This document shows, in pieces, positions 38,621-47,678 of a stretch of 64,000 nt of DNA (position 1 is the stretch's first letter; each line of letters starts with the position of its first letter). This DNA comes from Porphyrobacter sp. IPPAS B-1204 (lineage in GTDB: Bacteria; Pseudomonadota; Alphaproteobacteria; Sphingomonadales; Sphingomonadaceae). The DNA lies in assembly GCA_003724185.1 (NCBI GenBank), contig RHGM01000001.1:62001-126000 (forward strand), read 5' to 3'. A program made the translations under genes and the position numbers. A model generated the notes under the pieces. That model searched no databases. It saw only the letters and a list, made by a program, of their open reading frames with translations, and was not told where the DNA came from.

Positions 38621-39820
38621 ATGAAGACAGGCATCGACCGGCTGCTGGCCGACCCCGAACTCCTCCGCCAACTCAAGGGCCGCCGCGTCGCGCTGGTCGC
38701 CCATCCGGCGAGCGTTACCGCCGATCTCACCCACAGCCTCGATGCGCTGATCGCGGCAGGGGTGACGGTGAACAGCGCTTTTGGCCCGCAGCACGGGCTG
38801 AAGGGCGACAAGCAGGATAACATGGTCGAAACCGCGGACGAGATGGACCCGCGCTATGGCATCCCGATCTTCTCTCTCTACGGGGAGGTGCGCCGCCCGA
38901 CGGGGCAGATGATGTCGAGCGCGGATGTGTTCCTGTTCGATCTTCAGGACCTGGGGTGCCGGATCTACACCTTCGTCACCACGCTGCTGTATTTGCTGGA
39001 AGAAGCGGCCAAGGCGGGGAAAGAGGTCTGGGTGCTCGACCGGCCCAATCCCGCCGGGCGCCCGGTCGAGGGGACATTGCTGGTGCCGGGTCAGGAAAGC
39101 TTCGTCGGCGCCGCCCCGATGCCGATGCGCCACGGCCTCACGATGGGGGAGATGGGCCACTGGTTCATCGCGCATTTCGGTCTCGACGTCGCTTACAAGG
39201 TGGTGGCGATGGAAGGCTGGCGTCCCGATGACGCTGACGGCTTTGGTTGGCCGACACCGCGTCTGTGGATCAACCCGTCGCCCAATGCCGCCAACGTCAA
39301 CATGGCGCGCTGCTATGCTGGCACGGTGATGCTCGAAGGCACCACGCTGTCAGAAGGGCGCGGCACCACGCGGCCTTTGGAGGTACTGTTCGGGGCGCCC
39401 GATATTGACGCGGGCGGGGTATTGAAGGTGATGAACAAGCTCGCGCCGGAATGGCTGGCGGGGTGTGCATTGCGCGAATGCTGGTTCGAGCCGACGTTTC
39501 ACAAGCACGCGGGCAAGCTGTGCAACGCGTTGATGATTCACGCGGAAAGCACCTTCTATGATCATCATGCCTTCAGGCCTTGGCGGCTTCAGGCGCTGGC
39601 CTTCAAGGCGATCCGGACGCTCTATCCCGATTATCCGCTATGGCGCGACTTCCCCTACGAATACGAACTCACCCGATTGGCGATTGACGTCATCAACGGC
39701 GGGCCTTCCCTGCGCGAATGGGTCGACGATAACGCCGCGACGCCGCATGATCTTGACGCCATGACGTCACACGACGAAGCCGCATGGGTTGCAGCCGTGC
39801 GGGAACACCTGCTTTACTGA
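38621..39820 (+). CDS. DUF1343 / NamZ-type exo-beta-N-acetylmuramidase-like protein
   Basis: DUF1343 proteins include NamZ of Bacillus subtilis, which removes terminal N-acetylmuramic acid from peptidoglycan fragments. The 399-aa protein covers the whole domain: LLADPELLRQLKGRRVALVAH, FGPQHGLKGDKQDNM, IFSLYGEVRRPTGQM, VLDRPNPAGRPVEGTLL, EGTTLSEGRGTTRPLEVLFG. It begins MKTGIDRLLADPELL without a signal peptide, so it should act in the cytoplasm, unlike secreted NamZ. The MFS gene follows after 77 bp. Confidence 0.88.
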   Translation: MKTGIDRLLADPELLRQLKGRRVALVAHPASVTADLTHSLDALIAAGVTVNSAFGPQHGLKGDKQDNMVETADEMDPRYGIPIFSLYGEVRRPTGQMMSSADVFLFDLQDLGCRIYTFVTTLLYLLEEAAKAGKEVWVLDRPNPAGRPVEGTLLVPGQESFVGAAPMPMRHGLTMGEMGHWFIAHFGLDVAYKVVAMEGWRPDDADGFGWPTPRLWINPSPNAANVNMARCYAGTVMLEGTTLSEGRGTTRPLEVLFGAPDIDAGGVLKVMNKLAPEWLAGCALRECWFEPTFHKHAGKLCNALMIHAESTFYDHHAFRPWRLQALAFKAIRTLYPDYPLWRDFPYEYELTRLAIDVINGGPSLREWVDDNAATPHDLDAMTSHDEAAWVAAVREHLLY

Positions 39821-39897
39821 TTGACGTCACAGCGCCCCTTTTCGGGGAGTGCAAAGCGGATGGCGGACGAACCGCCACCCTTGGGAGAGAACACGCA

Positions 39898-41190
39898 ATG
39901 GCAACCACAGCGGACACAGCGTCCGGCGCGCAATCGGTCAGGTTGACCTTGTGGATCCTGCTGACGGTCTATGTCTTCAACTTCATCGACCGGCAGATCG
40001 TCAATATTCTGGCCGAGCCAATTGCCCGCGATCTTGACCTGTCGGACACCCAGATCGGGCTGATGACGGGGCTGGCCTTTGCGCTGTTCTACACTGTGCT
40101 CGGCATCCCGATTGCGCGCTTTGCCGATCGCCCCGGCACCAACCGCCCGCGCCTGATTGCGGTTGCGCTCGGGCTGTGGTCGGCGATGACGGCGTTGTGC
40201 GGGCTGGCGCAGAACTTCTGGCAATTGCTGCTCGCCCGGATTGGCGTGGGCGTGGGCGAGGCAGGGTGCACGCCGCCTGCGCATTCCCTCATCAGCGATA
40301 TCGTTCCGCCCGAAAAACGCGCATCGGCGCTGGCGTTCTATTCGCTTGGCATCCCCATCGGCACTTTGCTGGGCATGATCATCGGCGGGACGCTCGCAGA
40401 CTTCGTGGGTTGGCGGGAAGCCTTCGTGATTGTCGGACTTCCCGGCGTCATGTTGGCGTTTGTGGTGTGGTTCGTGCTCAAAGACCCCCGCCGATCTGAC
40501 GCCGCGGCGATCCTGCGCGCACAGAACCCGGCGCCCGCGCTGCCTCTACGCCAGGCACTGGCCGAGGTTATGGGTTCTCGCGCTTTCGTGCTGTTGCTGT
40601 GCGCAGGGTCGGCGGCCGCGTTCCTATCCTATGGCAAAACCACCTGGACCACGATTTTCTTCCAGCGCACCCATGATCTGACGCCGGGTCAGGTGGGCCT
40701 GTGGTTCGGCCTTTTGGGCGGGGTGGGGGGCATCCTCGGCACATGGCTGGGCGGCTATCTGGCCGACCGGTTTGGTGCCAAGAACCGCCGCCATGTGTTG
40801 AGCGCGCCGGCCATCGGCATGGCGGTTGCGGTGCCGCTGGCGATTGCGGCCTACCACGCGCCCAGCTGGCCGATGGCGCTGGCGTTGCTGTTTGTGCCGA
40901 CGGTGTTCAACTCTCTCTACTACGGCCCGACCTATTCTGCGGCGCAGGGCCTTGTGCCGCTGCGGGCAAGAGCGATTGCGGCAGCGGCGCTGCTGTTCTT
41001 CCAGAACCTCATCGGGTTGGGGCTGGGACCGTTGTTCTTCGGGATGCTGTCGGACTGGCTGCAACCGACCTACGGGGCGGATTCGGTGCGGTATGTGCTG
41101 TATGGCGCGGCGGTGCTGGGGCTGCTGCCGGCGTTTTTCTTCTGGCGCTGCAGCCTGCATCTGGACCGCGAGCTAGATCAGAAGGGCTAA
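39898..41190 (+). CDS. MFS transporter, spinster-like
   Basis: Major facilitator with 12 membrane segments, 430 aa. The ATG at 39898 is chosen because LWILLTVYVFNFIDRQIVNI is the first helix and GGGAGA lies upstream; the frame is open further left inside DUF1343. The loop 2-3 signature is GLAFALFYTVLGIPIARFAD RPG type, and helix 4-5 shows GVGEAGCTPPAHSLISD. These are typical of spinster-type transporters in sphingomonads. Substrate unknown; a link with the muramidase-like gene upstream is conceivable. It overlaps the convergent DUF817 gene by 4 bp. Confidence 0.9.
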   Translation: MATTADTASGAQSVRLTLWILLTVYVFNFIDRQIVNILAEPIARDLDLSDTQIGLMTGLAFALFYTVLGIPIARFADRPGTNRPRLIAVALGLWSAMTALCGLAQNFWQLLLARIGVGVGEAGCTPPAHSLISDIVPPEKRASALAFYSLGIPIGTLLGMIIGGTLADFVGWREAFVIVGLPGVMLAFVVWFVLKDPRRSDAAAILRAQNPAPALPLRQALAEVMGSRAFVLLLCAGSAAAFLSYGKTTWTTIFFQRTHDLTPGQVGLWFGLLGGVGGILGTWLGGYLADRFGAKNRRHVLSAPAIGMAVAVPLAIAAYHAPSWPMALALLFVPTVFNSLYYGPTYSAAQGLVPLRARAIAAAALLFFQNLIGLGLGPLFFGMLSDWLQPTYGADSVRYVLYGAAVLGLLPAFFFWRCSLHLDRELDQKG

Positions 41191-42029
41191 TCCGGCGCCC
41201 GAACCGGCTGCACCAGCGTCACCAGCACGAAGCTGATCAGCATCAGCAGATACCAGCTGCCATATTTGGCGATGCTGACCATCTGCCACTCCGCCTCCTG
41301 CCCGGGATAGTGCCAGGCGTTGGCAAAAGTGGCGATGTTTTCGGCAAACCAGATGAACAGTGCCACAAGGCCAAAGCCGACAAGCAGAGGCATCCAGCGA
41401 TGTGCGCGCCAGTTGCGGAAATGGACCCGTGTGCGCCAGTAGATCAGCGCCGTGACGGCAAACAGTCCCCAGCGGATGTCTAGCGTGAAGTGGTGGGTGA
41501 AGAAGTTGATATAGATCGCCGCTGCCAGCAGCCATGTGGCCCACTGCGGCGGGTAGTGGGTGAAGCGGAAATCGAAGATACGCCACACCCGCGCGATGTA
41601 GCTGCCGACAGCGGCATACATGAAGCCCGAAAATAGCGGCACCGCACCAATGTGCAGCACGCTCGCCTCGGGGTAAGTCCATGATCCGGCCTGCGTCTTG
41701 AACAGCTCCATCACCGTGCCGACGACGTGGAAGATCAGGATCACCCGAGCCTCGCGCCATGTCTCTAGCCGGAAAGCCAGCATCCCCGCCTGAATGGCGA
41801 TCGCGGCGAGGGTCAGGAAGTCGTAACGGTGAAGGGGTGCGCTGTCTGGATAGAACAGGTGCGTCCCCAGCAACAACGCAAGGAGCAAGCCGCCAAACAG
41901 GCAGGCCCAGCCCTGCTTGAAGCCGAACAGCAGGAGTTCATAAAGCCAAAGCCGCCAGCCTGTGCCCGGATCGAAGGCTTCGAGCCGGAGGCGGACCGCT
42001 TCGAAGCGGGTGTGGCGGGGTGACGTCAT
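41187..42029 (-). CDS. DUF817 family membrane protein
   Basis: Unknown function. 280 residues with about eight hydrophobic segments. Family blocks are WLYELLLFGFKQGWACLFGG, VVGTVMELFKTQAGSWTYPE, PLFSGFMYAAVGSYIARVWR and WFAENIATFANAWHYPGQ. The N-terminal 28 residues are polar and charged. Monocistronic by position. Confidence 0.9.
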   Translation of the reverse strand: MTSPRHTRFEAVRLRLEAFDPGTGWRLWLYELLLFGFKQGWACLFGGLLLALLLGTHLFYPDSAPLHRYDFLTLAAIAIQAGMLAFRLETWREARVILIFHVVGTVMELFKTQAGSWTYPEASVLHIGAVPLFSGFMYAAVGSYIARVWRIFDFRFTHYPPQWATWLLAAAIYINFFTHHFTLDIRWGLFAVTALIYWRTRVHFRNWRAHRWMPLLVGFGLVALFIWFAENIATFANAWHYPGQEAEWQMVSIAKYGSWYLLMLISFVLVTLVQPVRAPD

Positions 42030-42078
42030 TCTTTGCGGGAATGAGGAACGCGCATGCCCCAGTCAATGACGGGTCGGG

Positions 42079-42426
42079 CTATTTGCCCTGTTCTGCCGGG
42101 GCATCTTTCATGTGGTCATCGAAGCGTTGCTGCAGTTCCTGAACATCCGTCGCACGATACTTCACGACAACGACCGAACAGCCATCGATCCGCCGGTCGA
42201 CGGCATAGATGATCTGGCCGCTGCCCGGCGTCGCCGGTTCGCGCTCGAACCGCGGCTGCCGCTGGGGCAAGTCATTGGTGGGCAAGGCATTGTCGCGGCA
42301 CTGGGAACCGGGCGGCGTGAAAGGTTGGAGCTCTTGCATGGCCACTTGCGGCTCGGCATGGGGCTGCGGCGCAGCAGCTGCATTCAGCAGTGTCAGCGCG
42401 GCGAGGGGGAGGGCGGTCAGTTGCAT
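42079..42426 (-). CDS. Small secreted protein of unknown function
   Basis: 115 residues with a signal peptide (MQLTALPLAALTLLNAAAA). The mature part is Pro/Gln-rich, with two cysteines (SQCRDNALP; DGCSVVVVKY), probably one disulfide, and a C-terminal helix of charged residues (VQELQQRFDDHMKDAPAEQG). I recognise no family. An independent leftward gene between DUF817 and the VWA gene. Confidence 0.6.
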   Translation of the reverse strand: MQLTALPLAALTLLNAAAAPQPHAEPQVAMQELQPFTPPGSQCRDNALPTNDLPQRQPRFEREPATPGSGQIIYAVDRRIDGCSVVVVKYRATDVQELQQRFDDHMKDAPAEQGK

Positions 42427-42484
42427 GGCAGTCTCCTCGATGTCGAGAATCTACCACAAATCGTGACAAATCAGAAGCCTGTGT

Positions 42485-43669
42485 TCACGCCCCGTGCTTG
42501 CGCGAAAGCTCCCGCATCGCATCATCGAGCCCGTCGAGCGTCAGCGGATACATCCGGTCATTGACCAACTGCTTGATCATCTTGGTCGACTGCGAATAGT
42601 TCCACTGCTTTTCCGGCACGGGATTGAGCCACACGGTGGCGGGATAAGTGTTGGTGACACGCTGCAACCACACCGCGCCCGCTTCCTCGTTCATATGCTC
42701 GACGCTGCCACCGGGGTGCGTGACCTCATAGGGGCTCATCGCCGCATCGCCGACGAACACGATCTTGTAATCGTGGCCGTATTTGTGGAGTACGTCCCAG
42801 GTCTTGGTGCGTTCCTGCCAGCGGCGCTTGTTGTCCTTCCACACGCCTTCGTAGAGGCAGTTGTGGAAGTAGAAGAACTCCATGTTCTTGAATTCGCTGG
42901 TGGCGGCGCTGAACAGTTCTTCGACCAGCCTGATGAAGGGATCCATCGACCCGCCGACGTCGAGGAACAGCAGCAGCTTGACGGCATTGCGGCGTTCGGC
43001 ACGCATATGGATGTCGAGCCAGCCCTGCTTGGCCGTGCCCTTGATCGTGGCGTCGATGTCGAGCTGATCCTGCGCGCCTTCGCGGGCGAAGCGGCGCAGG
43101 CGGCGTAGCGCCATCTTGATGTTGCGGGTGCCAAGCTCCTTGGTGTTGTCGAGATTCTTGAACTCGCGCTTTTCCCAGACCTTGATCGCCTTGCCGTGCT
43201 TGGCCTCGCCGCCGATGCGGACGCCTTCGGGGTTGTAACCCGAATTGCCAAACGGCGAGGTGCCGCCGGTGCCGACCCACTTGTTACCGCCCTGGTGGCG
43301 CTTTTCCTGTTCTTCGAGCCGCTTTTTCAGCGTCTCCATGATCTCGTCCCAATCGCCCAAGGACTTGATCTTTTCCATCTCCTCAGGCGTCAGAAACTTC
43401 TCGGCGACGGCTTTCAGCCAGTCCTCGGGGATGTCGACCGGGTTCTGCCCGTAACCGGTCATGATCCCCTTGAACACCTTGTGGAACACCTGATCGAACC
43501 GGTCGAGCAGGCCTTCATCCTTCACGAAGGTGGCGCGGGAGAGGTAATAGAACGCCTCGGGCGTCTGGTCGATCACGTCCCGGTCAAGCGCTTCGAGAAG
43601 CGTGAGGTGCTCCTTGAAAGAGGCGCCGATGCCGGCTGCGCGAAGCTCGTCGATGAAATTGAAAAACAT
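42485..43669 (-). CDS. CoxE-like von Willebrand factor A domain protein
   Basis: VWA-domain protein of the CoxE/YehP-like class, usually the partner of MoxR AAA+ ATPases in chaperone or cofactor-assembly complexes. The 394 residues contain an N-terminal helical region (MFFNFIDELRAAGIGASFKE) and a C-terminal VWA domain with a MIDAS-like LLLFLDVGGSMDPF. FYFHNCLYEGVWKDNKRRW and VFVGDAAMSPYEVTHPGG also fit. Its likely MoxR partner lies at 45296-46150 on the same strand, but a rightward chemoreceptor gene is inserted between them. Confidence 0.9.
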   Translation of the reverse strand: MFFNFIDELRAAGIGASFKEHLTLLEALDRDVIDQTPEAFYYLSRATFVKDEGLLDRFDQVFHKVFKGIMTGYGQNPVDIPEDWLKAVAEKFLTPEEMEKIKSLGDWDEIMETLKKRLEEQEKRHQGGNKWVGTGGTSPFGNSGYNPEGVRIGGEAKHGKAIKVWEKREFKNLDNTKELGTRNIKMALRRLRRFAREGAQDQLDIDATIKGTAKQGWLDIHMRAERRNAVKLLLFLDVGGSMDPFIRLVEELFSAATSEFKNMEFFYFHNCLYEGVWKDNKRRWQERTKTWDVLHKYGHDYKIVFVGDAAMSPYEVTHPGGSVEHMNEEAGAVWLQRVTNTYPATVWLNPVPEKQWNYSQSTKMIKQLVNDRMYPLTLDGLDDAMRELSRKHGA

Positions 43670-43802
43670 GGGGGTCTGATTAACCCGCAGGCGGGGGCCT
43701 GACCAGCCTCATTCTTGGGAGGCGAGGGGCCCTGATCTTAACCCTTCGCTTACCATCCGGCGGCTAGACATTCTGCGCACAAAACAGGGGCCGCAGCCGC
43801 AC

Positions 43803-45203
43803 ATGAACCAGCTCGCCATCGATACCGCCAATGCGCACGCGCTTGGGATGATCCCGGAGAGCTGCGGCGCAGTGACGGTCGGCTGCACCGATGTGGCCGG
43901 CGTGGTCGAGGCGGTGATCGCGTCTTCGAAGAACCTGCGCTCCGAACACGAGGCGCTGGCTGAAACCGTGCGCGCGCTGGAGGCCGACCAGAGCAAGGTC
44001 GCGCAGGCGAGTGACGAGGCGCGGCTCTTGTCCGAACGCGCAATTGAACGACTGAATGAAGGCACCGCGCTGATCCAGTCCTCACTGGGCCAGATCGCCG
44101 GGTTGATCGAGCTGGTCGATACCCTGGGCCAGCACGTCACCAGTTTCTCCGCCGCGATGGAGCAGGTGCGCCGCAGCGCGCAGGACATCGACAACATCGC
44201 CGAGACAACCAATATCCTCGCCCTTAACGCCACGATCGAGGCGATGCGGGCAGGGGATGCGGGTCGCACCTTTGCAGTGGTGGCGGCGGAGGTCAAAAGC
44301 CTCGCCAGCGACACCCGCAAGGCGACCGAGGAAATTGCGGCCACCATTGATGCCCTTGGCGGTGAGGCAGAGGAAGTGATCGGCCGGATCGAAGCCGGTT
44401 CCAAGGCCAGCGGCGAAGCGCGGGCTTCGGTGGCGCGGATCGAAAGCAGCCTCGCCAATGTCGGCAGCCTTGTCGAGGAGGTCGACAAGCAGAACGACGT
44501 CATCGCCCGTTCCACCGGCACGATCAGCGACCATGTCGACAAGGTGCAGCGGGTGCTCACCAGCTATGACGCCGCCGCCCGCAGCAACGAGGACCGTCTC
44601 CACGGCGCGCATCGCAAGATGGAGGATCTGGAGATTACCGCCTCCGAGATGTTCGACCGGATCGTTCACGCCGGACTTTCGCCAGAAGACAGCGCGATGG
44701 TCGTCGCTGCGCAGGCAATGATGCAGGACTTGGCCGCCCACACCGAAGCGGCGCTGGCCAAGGGAACGATCACCATGTCGGCGCTGTTCGACACTGATTA
44801 CCAACCCGTCCCCGGCACCAATCCGCCGCTGTTCCGCACCCGCCTGACCGACTGGGCCCATGCCGAGTGGCGCCCGTTCCTCGACCGGGCGAAAGCAAGC
44901 GACGCCCGCGTGCTGGCGGCGGCCTGCACCGACATGAACGGCTTTCTGCCGACCCACCTCACCGAACGTTCGCGCAACCCCACCGGGGATGTCGCGCACG
45001 ACACCCAGTTCTGCCGCAACGGACGGATCATGATGGAGGCGATCGACCGCAAGGCGAAGGTCAGCGGCGCGCCGTACATGATGGCCGTGTACCGTCAGGA
45101 AAATGACGGCAACAGCTATGTCGTGGTGCGCAACGTCTATGTCCCGCTGGTGCTGGGCGGCAAACGCTGGGGCGATTTCGAGTTGGCTTACAGCTTCGAC
45201 TGA
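43803..45203 (+). CDS. Soluble methyl-accepting chemotaxis-type receptor
   Basis: Chemoreceptor-like protein of 466 aa without membrane segments. Residues about 30-270 are long coiled coil with a signalling hairpin, [20 protein letters not shown] and [20 protein letters not shown]. Residues about 300-466 form a globular C-terminal sensor with [39 protein letters not shown] and [15 protein letters not shown]. The order, signalling part before sensor, is the reverse of the usual one. No che gene is in the window. It lies on the opposite strand between the VWA and MoxR genes. Confidence 0.88.
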   Translation: MNQLAIDTANAHALGMIPESCGAVTVGCTDVAGVVEAVIASSKNLRSEHEALAETVRALEADQSKVAQASDEARLLSERAIERLNEGTALIQSSLGQIAGLIELVDTLGQHVTSFSAAMEQVRRSAQDIDNIAETTNILALNATIEAMRAGDAGRTFAVVAAEVKSLASDTRKATEEIAATIDALGGEAEEVIGRIEAGSKASGEARASVARIESSLANVGSLVEEVDKQNDVIARSTGTISDHVDKVQRVLTSYDAAARSNEDRLHGAHRKMEDLEITASEMFDRIVHAGLSPEDSAMVVAAQAMMQDLAAHTEAALAKGTITMSALFDTDYQPVPGTNPPLFRTRLTDWAHAEWRPFLDRAKASDARVLAAACTDMNGFLPTHLTERSRNPTGDVAHDTQFCRNGRIMMEAIDRKAKVSGAPYMMAVYRQENDGNSYVVVRNVYVPLVLGGKRWGDFELAYSFD

Positions 45204-45221
45204 GCGTGACGCAGCGCCCGA

Positions 45222-45237
45222 TGTTCCACATGAAACA
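45222..45237. other. parS-like 16-mer
   Basis: TGTTCCACATGAAACA differs from the bacterial ParB-binding consensus TGTTNCACGTGAAACA only at one central base (A for G). It is intergenic, 19 bp after the chemoreceptor stop and before the convergent MoxR stop. True parS sites cluster near the replication origin. I found no second copy by eye in this window. Confidence 0.4.
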
Positions 45238-45295
45238 CCGGGCTAACGTGGGTCACGGCAGGGTCTAGCGGGAGTCTGAAGGCCCCACGCCCCGG

Positions 45296-46150
45296 TTACG
45301 AGGGGTTGCGCCGCGCCATGAATGCGAGGCGTTCGAACAGCATGATGTCCTGTTCGTTCTTCAGCAGCGCACCATGCAGCGGCGGGATCGCGCTGGCCGG
45401 ATTGCTGTTCTGCAGAACCTCAAGCGGCATGTCCTCGTTCAGCAGCAGCTTCAGCCAGTCGAGCAGCTCGCTGGTCGAAGGCTTTTTCTTCAGGCCCGGC
45501 ACTTCGCGCAGGTCGTAGAAGATATCCATCGCCTTCTTCACCAGCACCTTCTGGATGCCGGGGAAGTGCACATCGATGATTTCCTGCATCGTCTCGCGGT
45601 CGGGGAACTTGATGTAGTGGAAGAAACAGCGGCGCAGGAAGGCGTCGGGCAGTTCCTTTTCGTTGTTCGAGGTGATCACGACGATCGGGCGTTCCTTGGC
45701 CTCGATCCGCTCCTGCGTTTCGTAAACGTCGAAGCTCATCCGGTCGAGTTCCTGCAACAGATCGTTCGGGAATTCGATATCGGCCTTGTCGATCTCGTCG
45801 ATCAGCAGCACGGGCAGCTGCGGCGCGGTGAAGGCTTCCCACAGCTTGCCCTTCTTGATGTAATTCTTGATGTCGTGAACGCGCTCGTCACCCAGCTGGC
45901 CGTCACGCAGACGCGCCACGGCGTCATATTCATACAGGCCCTGATGCGCTTTGGTGGTGGACTTGATGTTCCATTCGATCAGCGGGGCGTTCAGAGCCTT
46001 GGAGATTTCATGCGCCAGCACGGTCTTGCCGGTGCCGGGCTCGCCCTTCACCAACAGTGGGCGGCGCAGCATCACGGCGGCATTGACCGCAACCTTCAAA
46101 TCCTCGGTTGCGATATAGGACTTGGTGCCTTCGAAACGCTGTTCGGTCAT
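45296..46150 (-). CDS. MoxR-family AAA+ ATPase
   Basis: AAA+ chaperone-like ATPase (284 aa) of the MoxR group, working with VWA proteins on complex assembly or stress tolerance. Walker A is VKGEPGTGKTVLAHEISKAL, Walker B is VLLIDEIDKADIEF, sensor 1 is PIVVITSNNEKELPDAFLRR with the arginine finger near it, and FFHYIKFPDRETMQEI follows. The most probable partner is the CoxE-like gene 1.6 kb away on the same strand. Confidence 0.93.
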   Translation of the reverse strand: MTEQRFEGTKSYIATEDLKVAVNAAVMLRRPLLVKGEPGTGKTVLAHEISKALNAPLIEWNIKSTTKAHQGLYEYDAVARLRDGQLGDERVHDIKNYIKKGKLWEAFTAPQLPVLLIDEIDKADIEFPNDLLQELDRMSFDVYETQERIEAKERPIVVITSNNEKELPDAFLRRCFFHYIKFPDRETMQEIIDVHFPGIQKVLVKKAMDIFYDLREVPGLKKKPSTSELLDWLKLLLNEDMPLEVLQNSNPASAIPPLHGALLKNEQDIMLFERLAFMARRNPS

Positions 46151-46231
46151 GAGTTTTCCTGTGAGACTGAATTTCGGTCGCCAGCGATAAGGCGCAGGCG
46201 GCGCCGGTGCAAGGGGGTGGGGGCTGGCAAT

Positions 46232-47557
46232 TCAGCGAGGGAGCAGAAGGATGCGCTGGGCGATCCCTTCCAGCTTGCCATCATCCACCACTGCCGCAGG
46301 GTTGTTCCAGCCCAGCGTCAACGCCCAGTCCCGTCCGGCTTGGTCGGTAAGCAGCCAGGTGAGGTTAAGCACCCCCGGCTCGCTGCCGCCCTTGAAGCCG
46401 ATATAGCGCCACTTGTCCTTGATCGCCGGCGTTGCGGACGGGTTGATCGCCATGATGTCGAACACCTTGGGATCGGCCTTGCGGCGCATATGCGCGAACA
46501 GCTTGGCGAGATCGGCGGGCGAGGCGAACCATTCTATGTCGAGGGCTTTGGGGCCATTGGCAAAGGCGGACGTTATCTGTTCAAGTGGCGGGTCTTTCTC
46601 GGCCACCTGGACAACCTCGATGATCGCCTGTCTGGCAGGATCACCGCTGCGCCAGTCGGCGATGGTCTGTGCGTCGCTCGCCTTGAGGATGAACAGCTGT
46701 TTTGTCGTCAGGAACGGATCGTTCGCGTCGGGATCGCTGTGCCCGCTGTCCTTCATCAGCTTGAGGATGCGTGCCTTGCCCAGCACCGCGATCAGCTGGT
46801 CGGTCGCGGTGTTGTCGCTGATGGAGATCATCATGCTGGCGAGGGTGTGCAGCGTCACCGGCGAACCCTTGGGCCAGTCCTGCAAGCGGCCGCTGGGGTA
46901 GCTTTTTTCGGTCAGCACCGCGACGTCAGACCACTTGCGACGGCCCGCCTTCACATCCTCGGCCAGCGCGGCGAGGACATAAAGCTTGAAGGTCGATCCC
47001 AGCGCTAACGACTGATCCGCGCCGATATTGATGAGTGCAGCGCCGCCATCAAGCGGCGCGAACCATGCATTCACGCTCCCCGGCAGCGCGGCGAGATCGG
47101 CGGCGATCTTTTCGGGCGTGTCATCGGCCTGGGCGACAGCATCGACCGATGTGAACACCAGCTCGTTCACCCGGTTTTCTGCCGCCGGATCAATGGCGAT
47201 GCTGCCTTTGGCCAGCCCGCGTTCGAACCGGATGTGCAGCACCGCCCGGGTGCCGTCATTGGGCGAAAGCAGCGCCACCGCCTGCGCCGGACCGAATTGT
47301 GCGGTCAGGCTGGCGCTCAGCGTCTTGATCTGCGCGTCGGCGACGGCCGCACGAAAACCGGCGGTGAAGATATCGGCGGGTTCTGCCTTGCCATTCAGCA
47401 CCTGCACCACCTGTTCGGCGCGCGCCCTGATCGCTGTCAACTCCGCGCCCTCCACAAGCGGCGGGGTCTGCCCTGTCTGCGCGGCGAGCGGCGCAGGGGC
47501 AAGCGCCAGCGTGCTGAGGGCTGCAAGAGCACCTGCAAGGGCAGGGACATGACGCAT
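46232..47557 (-). CDS. Secreted serine hydrolase with class A beta-lactamase-type fold
   Basis: Penicillin-recognising hydrolase, 441 aa from ATG 47557 (CAGGAGAG upstream). It has a signal peptide (MRHVPALAGALAALSTLALA), an N-terminal domain of about 130 residues of unknown role, and a catalytic domain with S188-T-F-K191 (LGSTFKLYVL), S247-D-N249 (SISDNTATDQL) and K389-G-G-S392 (GFKGGSEPGV). I see no clear Glu166 omega-loop motif (ExxLN), so a true beta-lactamase is doubtful. A peptidoglycan or other serine hydrolase is more likely. The gene is divergent from the GT87-like gene. Confidence 0.85.
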   Translation of the reverse strand: MRHVPALAGALAALSTLALAPAPLAAQTGQTPPLVEGAELTAIRARAEQVVQVLNGKAEPADIFTAGFRAAVADAQIKTLSASLTAQFGPAQAVALLSPNDGTRAVLHIRFERGLAKGSIAIDPAAENRVNELVFTSVDAVAQADDTPEKIAADLAALPGSVNAWFAPLDGGAALINIGADQSLALGSTFKLYVLAALAEDVKAGRRKWSDVAVLTEKSYPSGRLQDWPKGSPVTLHTLASMMISISDNTATDQLIAVLGKARILKLMKDSGHSDPDANDPFLTTKQLFILKASDAQTIADWRSGDPARQAIIEVVQVAEKDPPLEQITSAFANGPKALDIEWFASPADLAKLFAHMRRKADPKVFDIMAINPSATPAIKDKWRYIGFKGGSEPGVLNLTWLLTDQAGRDWALTLGWNNPAAVVDDGKLEGIAQRILLLPR

Positions 47558-47678
47558 CGTGTTTCTCTCCTGTAAAGCCACCTGCGCGTGGCCGCAGGGC
47601 AAGGTTGCCACGGATTTTCCCCACATGCCAGCAACGCCGGCAATGGACTTGCGACCCCGTGCGCGGCAGGGAGACGAC

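Noticed and set aside
46232..47557. Beta-lactam resistance gene
   Set aside because: SxxK, SDN and KGG are present, but no ExxLN omega-loop motif is visible and there is a large extra N-terminal domain. A general serine hydrolase is safer.
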